Assembly (NCBI GenBank): GCA_947496905.1 | Contig: CANMEW010000090.1 | Span: 1 to 5,288 of the forward strand | DNA from: Rickettsiales bacterium | Lineage (GTDB): Bacteria; Pseudomonadota; Alphaproteobacteria; Rickettsiales; UBA1997 | Direction of reading: 5' to 3' | DNA: 5,288 nucleotides | Shown here: positions 1-5,288 of the stretch, one piece after another | How positions within the stretch are numbered: position 1 is the first letter of the stretch | Layout: each line of letters begins with the position of its first letter | Program-made: the position numbers and the translations under genes | Notes under the pieces: model-generated | What the model was told of the DNA's origin: nothing | The model's input: the letters and a program-made list of their open reading frames with translations, nothing else | Database searches by the model: none

Positions 1-1
1 C

Positions 2-493
2 TTCGCAATTGCAGCCATCACCGATTATTTCGACGGCTATTTCGCACGAACCATGAAAGCGCAGTCAAATTTTGGAAAATGCTTAGATCCAATCGCCGAC
101 AAACTTTTGGTCATTACCGCAATCACCATGTTGATTAGCGTAAATAATCGCGACTGGTGGATTCTCGTCCCGGGTTTAATAATTATTTGTCGCGAAGTTT
201 TGGTTTCTGGATTGCGTGAATTTTTAGCAGAACTGCGTGTGAGCGTTCCGGTGAGTAAATTAGCCAAATACAAAACCGGCGTGCAGATGACAGCAATTAC
301 TGGATTGCTACTAGGCGAGAAAGGTTCGTCTTACGCCATCTACTACTGGCTTGGAGGATTCATCGAAATGGATGTAAAATTTTTACTCGTAAGTTTCGTA
401 ATTTTCGCTTCGAGAATTCTTTTTACCTTCGCAGCTATTCTTACCATCATTACTGGCTACGCCTATTTCCGCGTTGGATTTAAAAATATGTAA
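2..493 (+). CDS. pgsA: CDP-diacylglycerol--glycerol-3-phosphate 3-phosphatidyltransferase (PgsA), 5' end missing
   Basis: Inner-membrane enzyme that transfers a phosphatidyl group from CDP-diacylglycerol to glycerol-3-phosphate, the committed step to phosphatidylglycerol and cardiolipin. The reading frame is open from the left edge; 163 residues are visible and the N-terminal start lies outside the window. The full CDP-alcohol phosphotransferase signature is present (numbering from the window edge): D8, D11, G12, A15, R16, then G25, D29 and D33, with the usual spacing; the last Asp is the family's proposed catalytic base. Hydrophobic segments at about 34-46, 53-63, 95-104 and 126-150 fit the multi-helix membrane fold. 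Residues about 63-91 (CREVLVSGLRE followed by LAELRVSVPVS and LAKYKTG) resemble alphaproteobacterial PgsA. The ATG at position 53 is internal to the signature motif and cannot be the true start. The gene is followed by an intrinsic terminator and so seems separate from the downstream operon. Confidence 0.95.
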   Translation, partial: FAIAAITDYFDGYFARTMKAQSNFGKCLDPIADKLLVITAITMLISVNNRDWWILVPGLIIICREVLVSGLREFLAELRVSVPVSKLAKYKTGVQMTAITGLLLGEKGSSYAIYYWLGGFIEMDVKFLLVSFVIFASRILFTFAAILTIITGYAYFRVGFKNM

Positions 494-516
494 ACGCGTC
501 TCCAGCAACTCCATCC

Positions 517-566
517 AAAAATACACCGAAGCCCTATTTGGACTTCGGTGTATTTTTTTATTTTTT
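517..566 (+). terminator. Rho-independent terminator after pgsA
   Basis: A perfect 15-bp inverted repeat pairs 517-531 with 543-557. Its GC-containing core is TACACCGAAG / CTTCGGTGTA, around an 11-nt loop (532-542). The right arm runs into a T tract (553-559), and a second T run follows at 561-566. It starts 23 nt after the pgsA stop codon. The A-rich left arm gives five T on the other strand, so weak bidirectional activity is possible, but no - strand gene is seen nearby that would need it. Confidence 0.93.
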
Positions 567-663
567 AACCCAGATCCGTCATTAGAAATTTAGGAGAGTT
601 TAGTTCTGGCTAGAAAATAGAGGGTGAAATGGAATTTTTTAGGCGTAAGCTTTTGAATTTATT

Positions 664-864
664 TTGTTAGGTTCGAGGTTGGGATTTAGTCAGGTTTGGG
701 AATTTGAGGGGGAAGTCAAGGAGGTGCGACAGAGCCAAAAATACGACATTCGTTTGATCGACTGGATCTACCTAGTTGACGATAAAACTGCGATCAACGT
801 TTCTAAAATGACTAAGTTTGGCTTTAACGTTGGAACCTTGACCATCGCTTTCAAGAAGCTGTAG
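664..864 (+). pseudogene. DUF3833 family protein, C-terminal remnant
   Basis: This 66-codon frame matches, from memory of the family, only the C-terminal part of DUF3833 proteins (small, often lipoprotein-like, function unknown, usually around 180 residues). The recognisable part is Y-D-I-R-L-I-DW-I-Y-L-V-DD at residues 27-40, then SKMTKFGFNVGTLTIAFKK at 47-65. This parallels the family's D-DW-M-Y-L, M-S-KFG and G-E-(V/L)-T-L-x-F pattern. No usable ATG precedes it: the only start is a TTG at 664, and in-frame stops lie at 625, 640 and 646. The other two forward frames upstream show no DUF3833-like sequence. A short ATG frame at 629-670 (MEFFRRKLLNLFC, then stop), with a purine-rich GAGGGT just upstream, might be what is left of the N-terminus after an internal deletion, but that is a guess. 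DUF3833 genes are often near SDR, FAD-oxidoreductase and photolyase genes, which fits the neighbours. A short expressed protein from TTG cannot be excluded. Confidence 0.7.
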
Positions 865-879
865 AACACCTCTACAGCT
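857..879 (+). other. Hairpin spanning the stop codon of the DUF3833 remnant
   Basis: A perfect 9-bp inverted repeat, AGCTGTAGA at 857-865 and TCTACAGCT at 871-879, encloses a 5-nt loop (ACACC). The TAG stop (862-864) lies in the left arm. No T tract follows, so it is not a standard intrinsic terminator. It may be an attenuator, an mRNA-end stabiliser, or a relic terminator that has lost its U run. It lies 40 nt before the start of the SDR gene, so it could affect read-through into the operon. Confidence 0.5.
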
Positions 880-918
880 ATCCAAATCTAGATTGAGAAA
901 GATTCTAAAAACTTTAAA

Positions 919-1821
919 ATGCTCCAAAGAAAAGCTCTAATTGCTGGCGGAACCGGATTCATCGGATCAAAACTTAGCAAGGCTTTGATCGAAAATGGTT
1001 ATAAACTGACCATTCTAACAAGAAAAAATCTTATCACAAATTCAGCAAATCTGAGCTACATCAATAATCTTGATGAGGCAGAATTTGATTATGACATCGT
1101 TATAAACCTTTGCGGCGAGACGATTTCTTGTCGGTGGAGCGATAAAAAGAAAAAGGAAATTTACGACAGCCGAATACTCACCACTCGTGCTTTAGCGCAA
1201 AAGATATTGGATAGAAAAGTGCCGCCAAGCCTTTTTATTAGTGGCTCTGCAATCGGCTATTACGGAACTTCATCAACTAAGGTTTTTCAGGAAAAATCTT
1301 TACCAACTAATCAAAAACTATTCTCACAAAAAGTTTGTTTTGATTGGGAAAAAAAAGCGATGGTCGTCGAAGAAAAAACGCGTTTGGTTTTCTTAAGAAC
1401 CGGCGTGGTTATTGGTAAAAATGGCGGGATCATCAAAAAAATGTTTCTGCCATTTTATCTTGGACTTGGCGGTAAAATCGCTTCAGGAAAACAAGATATC
1501 AGCTGGATTCATATCGATGATGAGGTGGGTGCAATTCTGCATATCATCAAAAACCCTGAGCTTAAAGGCCCGGTAAATCTTACTTCGCCAAACCACACCT
1601 CCAATCTTCAATTCTCAAAATCTTTAGCTAAAGCATTGAGGCGTCCTTGTTTGTTTGCAATTCCTGGGTTATCAATGAAATTAGCCTATGGAAAAATGGC
1701 AGATGAACTGTTGCTTAATGGGCAAAAAGTTTACCCAAAAGTTCTAATTGAAAGCGGCTACAAATTCAAATTTTCTGATCTCTCGAGTGCGCTAGAAGAA
1801 GTTTTTCCGAAATCAAAATGA
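919..1821 (+). CDS. TIGR01777-family NAD(P)-dependent epimerase / short-chain dehydrogenase
   Basis: An extended-SDR protein of 300 residues, the normal length for the TIGR01777 family (E. coli YfcH-like). The substrate is not known. The N-terminal Rossmann nucleotide-binding motif is GGTGFIG at residues 10-16. Family-typical blocks follow: INLCGETI with RW (62-73), YDSRILTTRAL (82-92), SGSAIGYYG (108-116), LRTGVVIGKNGG (159-170), WIHIDDEVGAI (196-206) and GPVNLTSPN (217-225). The C-terminal DUF1731-like part has RRP (241-243), then GKMADELLLNGQKVYPKVL (258-276) and SGYKF (279-283). The ATG at 919 starts ten residues before the glycine motif, as expected, although no clear Shine-Dalgarno sits at normal distance (only AGAAAG near 896-901). 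Its TGA overlaps the next gene's ATG (ATGA at 1818-1821), indicating translational coupling. It is probably a cytoplasmic redox enzyme of a photo-oxidative stress cluster; the role is inferred from neighbours. Confidence 0.93.
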   Translation: MLQRKALIAGGTGFIGSKLSKALIENGYKLTILTRKNLITNSANLSYINNLDEAEFDYDIVINLCGETISCRWSDKKKKEIYDSRILTTRALAQKILDRKVPPSLFISGSAIGYYGTSSTKVFQEKSLPTNQKLFSQKVCFDWEKKAMVVEEKTRLVFLRTGVVIGKNGGIIKKMFLPFYLGLGGKIASGKQDISWIHIDDEVGAILHIIKNPELKGPVNLTSPNHTSNLQFSKSLAKALRRPCLFAIPGLSMKLAYGKMADELLLNGQKVYPKVLIESGYKFKFSDLSSALEEVFPKSK

Positions 1822-2837
1822 CCAGAATTAAAGCTGCAAAAAATTACAAACCGAAAATAGCCATTATTGGCGCTGGTTTCTCAGGAATTATTTTGGGGCA
1901 AGAGTTGAGTAAGATTAGTGAGGTTAAAATCTTTGAGAAGGCTCGTGGTTCTGGCGGAAAAATGTCCACAAGAAGAGTCGATGAATTTGCTTTCGATCAC
2001 GGCGTTCAATGCTTTACCGCAAGAACCAAAGATTTCCAAAATTTTCTAAGTCCCCATATTTTATCCGGCGATGTTGCGGCTTGGGAAGGAAAGTCGATCA
2101 ATTTCCATGTCGATAAATCTGTTACACCGCAGATTTTGTTTGAGACCAATTTTGTAGCATCTCCAGCAATGAATAGCTTGTGCAAAAAGTTGTCAGCTGG
2201 TCTCGATATTTCTTTTCAAACCGAGATCATTCCGTTGAAAGAAAAAACATCCCAAGGATGGCATCTCGAAGATAAATCCGGCAATAGCTTAGGAGTTTTT
2301 GATTTGTTGATTTCAAGCGCTCCGCCGGCTCAGACCGTTAATCTTTTTGGAAGTTACATTTCCCCAAATCAGTCTTTACGTCAGGTTTTAATGGAGCCCT
2401 GCTTTGCTCTGATGGTTGGTTTTAAAAATAAATTACAGTTCGATTGGATCTTAGCTAAGGTTCAGAATAACCCACTCAAACTCATTTCATTTAACTCGAG
2501 TAAGCCAGGCCGTAATCAAGAAAATAGCTGTTTTGTTGCTCATACCAAAGAAGCCTGGACCAAGGAAAATATAGGGCGCGACATTGCTGAAGTTGAGAAA
2601 ATCTTGCTGCAGAATTTTAGCGAAATTACCGGACTTTCAGACATAAAGCCCGATCATGTTAGTGCTCATCTTTGGCGTTATGCTTTGGTTGAAAAGAATC
2701 CAAATGAGAAAAGGCACTTCATCGATATTGATCTTGGGTTAGCTGCAACCAGCGACTGGGTATCTAATTCAAGAGTTGAGGATGTTTGGTTAAGCGCGAT
2801 GTCTTTACTAAAAGAAGTTAGAAAAATTTATGCTTAA
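1818..2837 (+). CDS. Renalase-like FAD/NAD(P)-dependent oxidoreductase (COG3380 type)
   Basis: A 339-residue flavoprotein of the bacterial renalase-like group; the true substrate is unknown. The dinucleotide-binding fold opens with KIAIIGAGFSG (G18, G20, G23). The second strand ends in E40, which should bind the adenosine ribose, and is followed by GSGGKMSTRR (44-53), equivalent to the family's GR-M-(A/S)-TRR. Other typical blocks are FAFDHGVQCFTART (57-70), FVASPAMNSL (112-121), LLISSAPPAQT (163-173), CFVAHTKEAW (238-247) and HLWRYAL (284-290). The C-terminal block TSDWVSNSRVEDVWLSA (311-327) corresponds to the usual GDW, RVE, A-W-L-S-G motif near FAD, but two usual glycines are replaced (see findings). 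The start is fixed by the ATGA overlap with the SDR gene; about ten residues precede the Rossmann strand. The end overlaps the next gene by 8 nt. There is no signal peptide, so it should act in the cytoplasm. Confidence 0.9.
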   Translation: MTRIKAAKNYKPKIAIIGAGFSGIILGQELSKISEVKIFEKARGSGGKMSTRRVDEFAFDHGVQCFTARTKDFQNFLSPHILSGDVAAWEGKSINFHVDKSVTPQILFETNFVASPAMNSLCKKLSAGLDISFQTEIIPLKEKTSQGWHLEDKSGNSLGVFDLLISSAPPAQTVNLFGSYISPNQSLRQVLMEPCFALMVGFKNKLQFDWILAKVQNNPLKLISFNSSKPGRNQENSCFVAHTKEAWTKENIGRDIAEVEKILLQNFSEITGLSDIKPDHVSAHLWRYALVEKNPNEKRHFIDIDLGLAATSDWVSNSRVEDVWLSAMSLLKEVRKIYA

Positions 2838-3666
2838 AGACCTCTTGAGAATTTTTACTGTTACTCTTCTAACTTTGTTCCCATATCTTCTTTTTGCTAC
2901 AGAAGAGCCTCCAAAAACACAGGCCCGAAACAAAGACTGGAATGTTTCTGTCGGTGCCGCGCTATTACATTCTCCGGCATTTCTTGGCTCGAAAGACTCT
3001 GCGCTTTCGCTGTTTCCGGATTTAAGGGTTGGGTATGAAGATAAATTCTTTGCCTCAGTTCCTGAAGGAATCGGTTATAAATTTCAGGTTCTGGAGAATT
3101 TTAAAATAGGCCCTTTGGCAAAAATTCGTTGTAGTCGTAGCGAAGAAAATGGCGGTTCGCCATTTCAGATAAGCGGCGGAACTTCTGCCTTGAGGGGAAT
3201 GGGTGAAGTTGACTCGGCGGTTGAAAGTGGATTATTTGGTGAATATCAGCTGCAAAAGTTAAAGTTTCGTACTGAAGTCAGAAGAGGCTTTGGAGGTCAT
3301 CAAGGCTCTTTGATGGATCTTAATCTTAGTTACAACAACCGTTTAGGTCCTTTATCCTACGGCTTTGGACCCAAAATGACTTACGCCACATCTTCATTTA
3401 TTAACACTTATTACGGGATAAATTCCGAACAATCTCGTAAGGCTGGCCTTGGACAATACCGAGCATCATCCGGAATAGCTTCTTACGGCTTTGGTTATCA
3501 GTTAAGAATGCCAGTTAGTTCAAACGTGATGCTGACAAACTTTGCCAGTTATGACTATCTGGGTGACGCACTTAAAAAATCGCCATTGATTCAGGAGCGA
3601 GGTAAGGACAGTCAGTTTTCTTTTGGTTTGGCTATTGGCTATCGGTTAAATTTTTTAAAAAAATAA
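2830..3666 (+). CDS. MipA/OmpV family outer-membrane protein
   Basis: A 278-residue predicted outer-membrane beta-barrel of the MipA/OmpV family (PF06629). E. coli MipA is a scaffold for murein synthesis enzymes; others of the family act as porins or stress-induced surface proteins. The role here is unknown. The N-terminus is a typical signal peptide: K3 and R7, a hydrophobic core of about 8-22, and a likely cut after A23 (LFA followed by TEEPP). The mature part opens with DWNVSVGAALLHSPAFLGSK (36-55), matching the family's W-x-V-G-x-G followed by P-x-(Y/F)-x-G-S-x. Alternating glycine/aromatic strands follow, with YGFGPKMTYA (177-186) and NTYYGIN (192-198), equivalent to the conserved Y-F-G-V region. 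FASYDYLGDALKKSPL (238-253) corresponds to R-x-L-G-D-A-x-x-S-P, and FSFGLAIGYRLNF closes the barrel. Its start lies inside the end of the flavoprotein gene, and it is 6 nt from the photolyase start, so it is part of the operon. The extra LKK after the final aromatic is unusual. Confidence 0.88.
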   Translation: MLKDLLRIFTVTLLTLFPYLLFATEEPPKTQARNKDWNVSVGAALLHSPAFLGSKDSALSLFPDLRVGYEDKFFASVPEGIGYKFQVLENFKIGPLAKIRCSRSEENGGSPFQISGGTSALRGMGEVDSAVESGLFGEYQLQKLKFRTEVRRGFGGHQGSLMDLNLSYNNRLGPLSYGFGPKMTYATSSFINTYYGINSEQSRKAGLGQYRASSGIASYGFGYQLRMPVSSNVMLTNFASYDYLGDALKKSPLIQERGKDSQFSFGLAIGYRLNFLKK

Positions 3667-3672
3667 CCGCTA

Positions 3673-5010
3673 ATGACCCACGATTCTCTGACACCTTTTC
3701 CAGTTACAATTTTTTGGTTCCGTCGCGACTTAAGACTCTTCGACAATGCTGCTTTATGGGCCGCTTTAAAAGCTGAAACCCCAGTTCTTCCCATTTTTAT
3801 CTTCGATCAAAATATCATCGATAAATTAGAAAATAAAAGGGATGCGAGGGTTTTATTCATTCATCAAGGGATCGCAAAAATCAAAAAAGAGCTGGAAGAA
3901 ATTGGCTCATCTTTAGAGGTTTTTTACGGCAGACCACTCGATGTTTTTCGTGAATTAGTCGGCAAATATCAGATCAAAGAGGTGTATGCCAATCGTGATT
4001 ACGAGCCTTACGCCAAAGAGCGCGATAAAGAAATGTATGAATTTCTGAGCGGACACAACATCGCTTTCAAATTTCACAAAGATCATGTCATTTTTGAAAA
4101 AGACGAAGTTACGAAGGATGATAAAAACCCCTACACCGTATTCACGCCTTACAGCAAGAAATGGAAAAGTCAGATAAATGATTTCTTTCTGAAGTCTTAT
4201 CCGACTGAAAAATATCAGAAAAATTTCCTTAAATGCCCACCTTTCAAATTTCTAAGACTGGAAGAAATGGGTTTGGTTGATTTCGATTTTGAGTTTTTTC
4301 CGGACAGAAGCGTAAGTATGAAGATCGTTGAGCAATATGACAAAAACCGCGACTTTCCTGGCATTAGAAGCACCAGTCACTTAGGTCTTCATCTCAGATT
4401 TGGTACCGTTAGCATTCGTCAACTTTGCAACATGGCCATCATCGCAGAAAGTCAACAATGGCTCAATGAATTGATCTGGCGCGATTTTTATCAGATGATC
4501 ATTCATCACTTTCCTTATTCGGCAAATCAGTCCTTCAAACCCAATTACGACCGCATTAATTGGCGTAATGATGAGAAAGAATTCCAAGCCTGGTGCGAGG
4601 GAAAAACCGGTTATCCAATAGTTGACGCGGGAATGAGAGAGCTTAACACTACCGGCTTCATGCATAATCGTGCACGTATGATTGTTGCTAGCTTCTTATC
4701 TAAGCATTTAATGATTGATTGGCGCTTAGGTGAGAAATATTTCGCTGAAAAGCTTTTGGATTATGAGTTGGCAAGTAATGTAGGAGGCTGGCAATGGGTA
4801 GTTGGAAGTGGTTGCGATGGCGCTCCTTATTTCCGCATTTTTAACCCTGAGAGTCAGACTAAAAGATTCGATCCAGAGAAAACCTACATCAAAAAATGGG
4901 TTCCAGAATTCGAGTCTGAGTCTTATCCAAAGCCAATTGTTGATCACAACTTTGCAAGGAAGAGGTGTCTTGAGGCTTTTGGTTTAGCAATGCAAAAGTT
5001 GCCAATCTAG
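3673..5010 (+). CDS. phrB: Class I deoxyribodipyrimidine photolyase (cryptochrome/photolyase family)
   Basis: A 445-residue flavoenzyme that uses blue or near-UV light to split cyclobutane pyrimidine dimers in DNA. The N-terminal antenna domain starts with VTIFWFRRDLRLFDNAAL (11-28). The C-terminal FAD domain includes FPGIRSTSHLGLHLRFGTVS (228-247), ELIWRDFY (266-273), QAWCEGKTGYPIVDAGMREL (305-324), MHNRARMI (330-337), LMIDWRLGEKYF (346-357) and SNVGGWQW (368-375), then APYFRIFNP (384-392). By alignment with E. coli PhrB from memory, the electron-transfer tryptophans are all present: W297 (W306), W350 (W359) and W373 (W382). So are E266 and W269 (E274, W277, substrate contacts) and N369 (N378, near flavin N5). 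The E. coli folate-antenna residues N108/E109 seem not conserved: the region reads NRDYEPYAKERD. E. coli W338 is F329. There is no strong ribosome-binding site; the 6-nt gap after mipA suggests coupled translation. Class I CPD repair is the best reading; a repair-inactive cryptochrome is less likely. Confidence 0.95.
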   Translation: MTHDSLTPFPVTIFWFRRDLRLFDNAALWAALKAETPVLPIFIFDQNIIDKLENKRDARVLFIHQGIAKIKKELEEIGSSLEVFYGRPLDVFRELVGKYQIKEVYANRDYEPYAKERDKEMYEFLSGHNIAFKFHKDHVIFEKDEVTKDDKNPYTVFTPYSKKWKSQINDFFLKSYPTEKYQKNFLKCPPFKFLRLEEMGLVDFDFEFFPDRSVSMKIVEQYDKNRDFPGIRSTSHLGLHLRFGTVSIRQLCNMAIIAESQQWLNELIWRDFYQMIIHHFPYSANQSFKPNYDRINWRNDEKEFQAWCEGKTGYPIVDAGMRELNTTGFMHNRARMIVASFLSKHLMIDWRLGEKYFAEKLLDYELASNVGGWQWVVGSGCDGAPYFRIFNPESQTKRFDPEKTYIKKWVPEFESESYPKPIVDHNFARKRCLEAFGLAMQKLPI

Positions 5011-5048
5011 GTTTGGTAGGCTTAATAACGACCTATACCAAATCTAGA
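5006..5048 (+). other. Imperfect hairpin over the photolyase stop codon
   Basis: The arms 5006-5020 (TCTAGGTTTGGTAGG) and 5032-5048 (CCTATACCAAATCTAGA) pair over 15 positions, with one G-U wobble (5011/5043) and a 2-nt bulge (5034-5035). The loop is 11 nt (5021-5031). The photolyase TAG (5008-5010) is in the left arm. No T tract follows, so it is a poor intrinsic terminator by the usual rules, but it could protect or end the operon transcript. It also falls where the outer end of the adjoining IS1-type element is expected, so part of it may be insertion-sequence terminal DNA. Confidence 0.5.
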
Positions 5049-5076
5049 ATCTATCGATATTACTCCGAGGGCATTG

Positions 5077-5288
5077 CTAACCAAATATAGAAAAGAACTT
5101 TTTTCTATTAAAAAACAGAAAAATCGAATGAAAAATCATGTCGATTGCTTTCGAGTAACGCTTGGTTCTTCTGTTGAGTCGAGCAAGGTAATGTCTGATC
5201 AGAGAGTTTTTTGATTCGACCAAAGAGGTCTCTGCTTTTGTAACCACATGTCTTTCTGCAATCTTGTATTGCTTGTAAACTTCGTAAT
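5077..5288 (-). mobile_element. IS1-family transposase, C-terminal part (element runs off right edge)
   Basis: Read on the - strand from 5286 down to the TAG at 5077-5079, the frame encodes 69 residues that resemble the end of IS1-family DDE transposases (InsB / DDE_Tnp_IS1). The key block is RHVVTKAETSLVESKNSL (residues 12-29 of the visible part), then IRHYLARLNRRTKRYSKAIDM (30-50). This matches the family pattern H-x-(T/V)-x-K, (V/I)-E-x-x-N-S, R-x-x-L-A-R-x-x-R-(K/R)-T, (C/R)-Y-S-K-(S/A). E24 of VES aligns with the last acidic residue of the DDE triad. A hydrophobic, Phe-rich tail follows. No frameshift or internal stop is seen in the visible part. The gene faces the photolyase tail to tail, with 66 nt between stop codons. 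The N-terminal part and the other inverted repeat lie outside the window. In IS1 the transposase stop is roughly 60 nt from the element end, which would put the boundary near 5010-5017, where GGT occurs twice; this edge is inferred. Confidence 0.82.

Noticed and set aside
37..273. 78-codon open frame on the - strand inside pgsA
   Set aside because: It lies antisense to the strongly conserved CDP-alcohol phosphotransferase motif, and its translation resembles no family I know.
568..648. GATCC at 572 and CGTA at 644 as an ECF sigma (ChrR-type) promoter, suggested by the gene content
   Set aside because: The two elements are about 70 nt apart instead of about 16-18, and the TGATCC -35 form is absent.
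776..804. TTGACG as a -35 box for a promoter in front of the SDR gene
   Set aside because: No acceptable -10 sequence at 16-18 nt spacing, and it lies within the DUF3833 coding remnant. The TTGACC at 838 was rejected for the same lack of a -10.
4381..4665. 94-codon open frame on the - strand inside the photolyase gene
   Set aside because: Antisense to the conserved FAD domain of phrB; no recognisable domain.
4726..4987. Short open frames on both strands near the 3' end of the photolyase (- 4726-4947 and + 4802-4987)
   Set aside because: Both are out-of-frame shadows of the GGWQW to FRIFNP region and have no features of their own.
5087..5108. AT-rich inverted repeat ATAGAAAA / TTTTCTAT as a terminator for the photolyase operon
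   Set aside because: It contains almost no G-C pairs, is not followed by a T tract on the + strand, and lies inside the transposase coding region.
5128..5214. 28-codon + strand frame starting MKNHVDCFRV
   Set aside because: It is antisense to the recognisable IS1-type transposase frame and has no ribosome-binding site.

Overview
The window looks like a piece of chromosome from a low-GC alphaproteobacterium. The best clue is the first gene. The C-terminal part of PgsA (phosphatidylglycerophosphate synthase) carries the stretches CREVLVSGLREFLAELRVSVPVS and LAKYKTG, which resemble alphaproteobacterial PgsA. A MipA/OmpV-type outer-membrane protein also points to a Gram-negative proteobacterium. 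An IS1-type transposase end closes the window. The genus cannot be fixed from sequence reading alone.

Layout, left to right. Positions 2-493 hold the 3' part of pgsA on the + strand, followed by a strong intrinsic terminator (517-566). Positions 567-918 hold no intact gene. They contain a 5'-truncated remnant of a DUF3833 protein (664-864), whose stop codon lies inside a perfect 9-bp hairpin. Positions 919-5010 hold four tightly packed + strand genes: a TIGR01777-type NAD(P)-dependent epimerase/SDR, a renalase-like FAD/NAD(P) oxidoreductase (COG3380 type), a MipA/OmpV outer-membrane protein, and a class I DNA photolyase. Their junctions are a 4-nt ATGA overlap, an 8-nt overlap and a 6-nt gap, so they almost certainly form one transcription unit. 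A second hairpin covers the photolyase stop codon. The last ~280 bases hold the C-terminal 69 codons of an IS1-family transposase on the - strand, running off the right edge.

Photolyase, TIGR01777 SDR, COG3380-type oxidoreductase and DUF3833 genes recur together in proteobacterial light or singlet-oxygen response clusters. I read this block as a reduced version of such a cluster: the repair enzyme and two flavin/nicotinamide redox proteins are kept, DUF3833 is decayed, and an outer-membrane protein is placed between the oxidoreductase and the photolyase. No regulator (ChrR/ECF sigma or LitR/CarH-type) is visible in the window, so light or oxidant control is inferred from gene content only. 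I found no CRISPR array, tRNA, rRNA or convincing new defence or mobile system.
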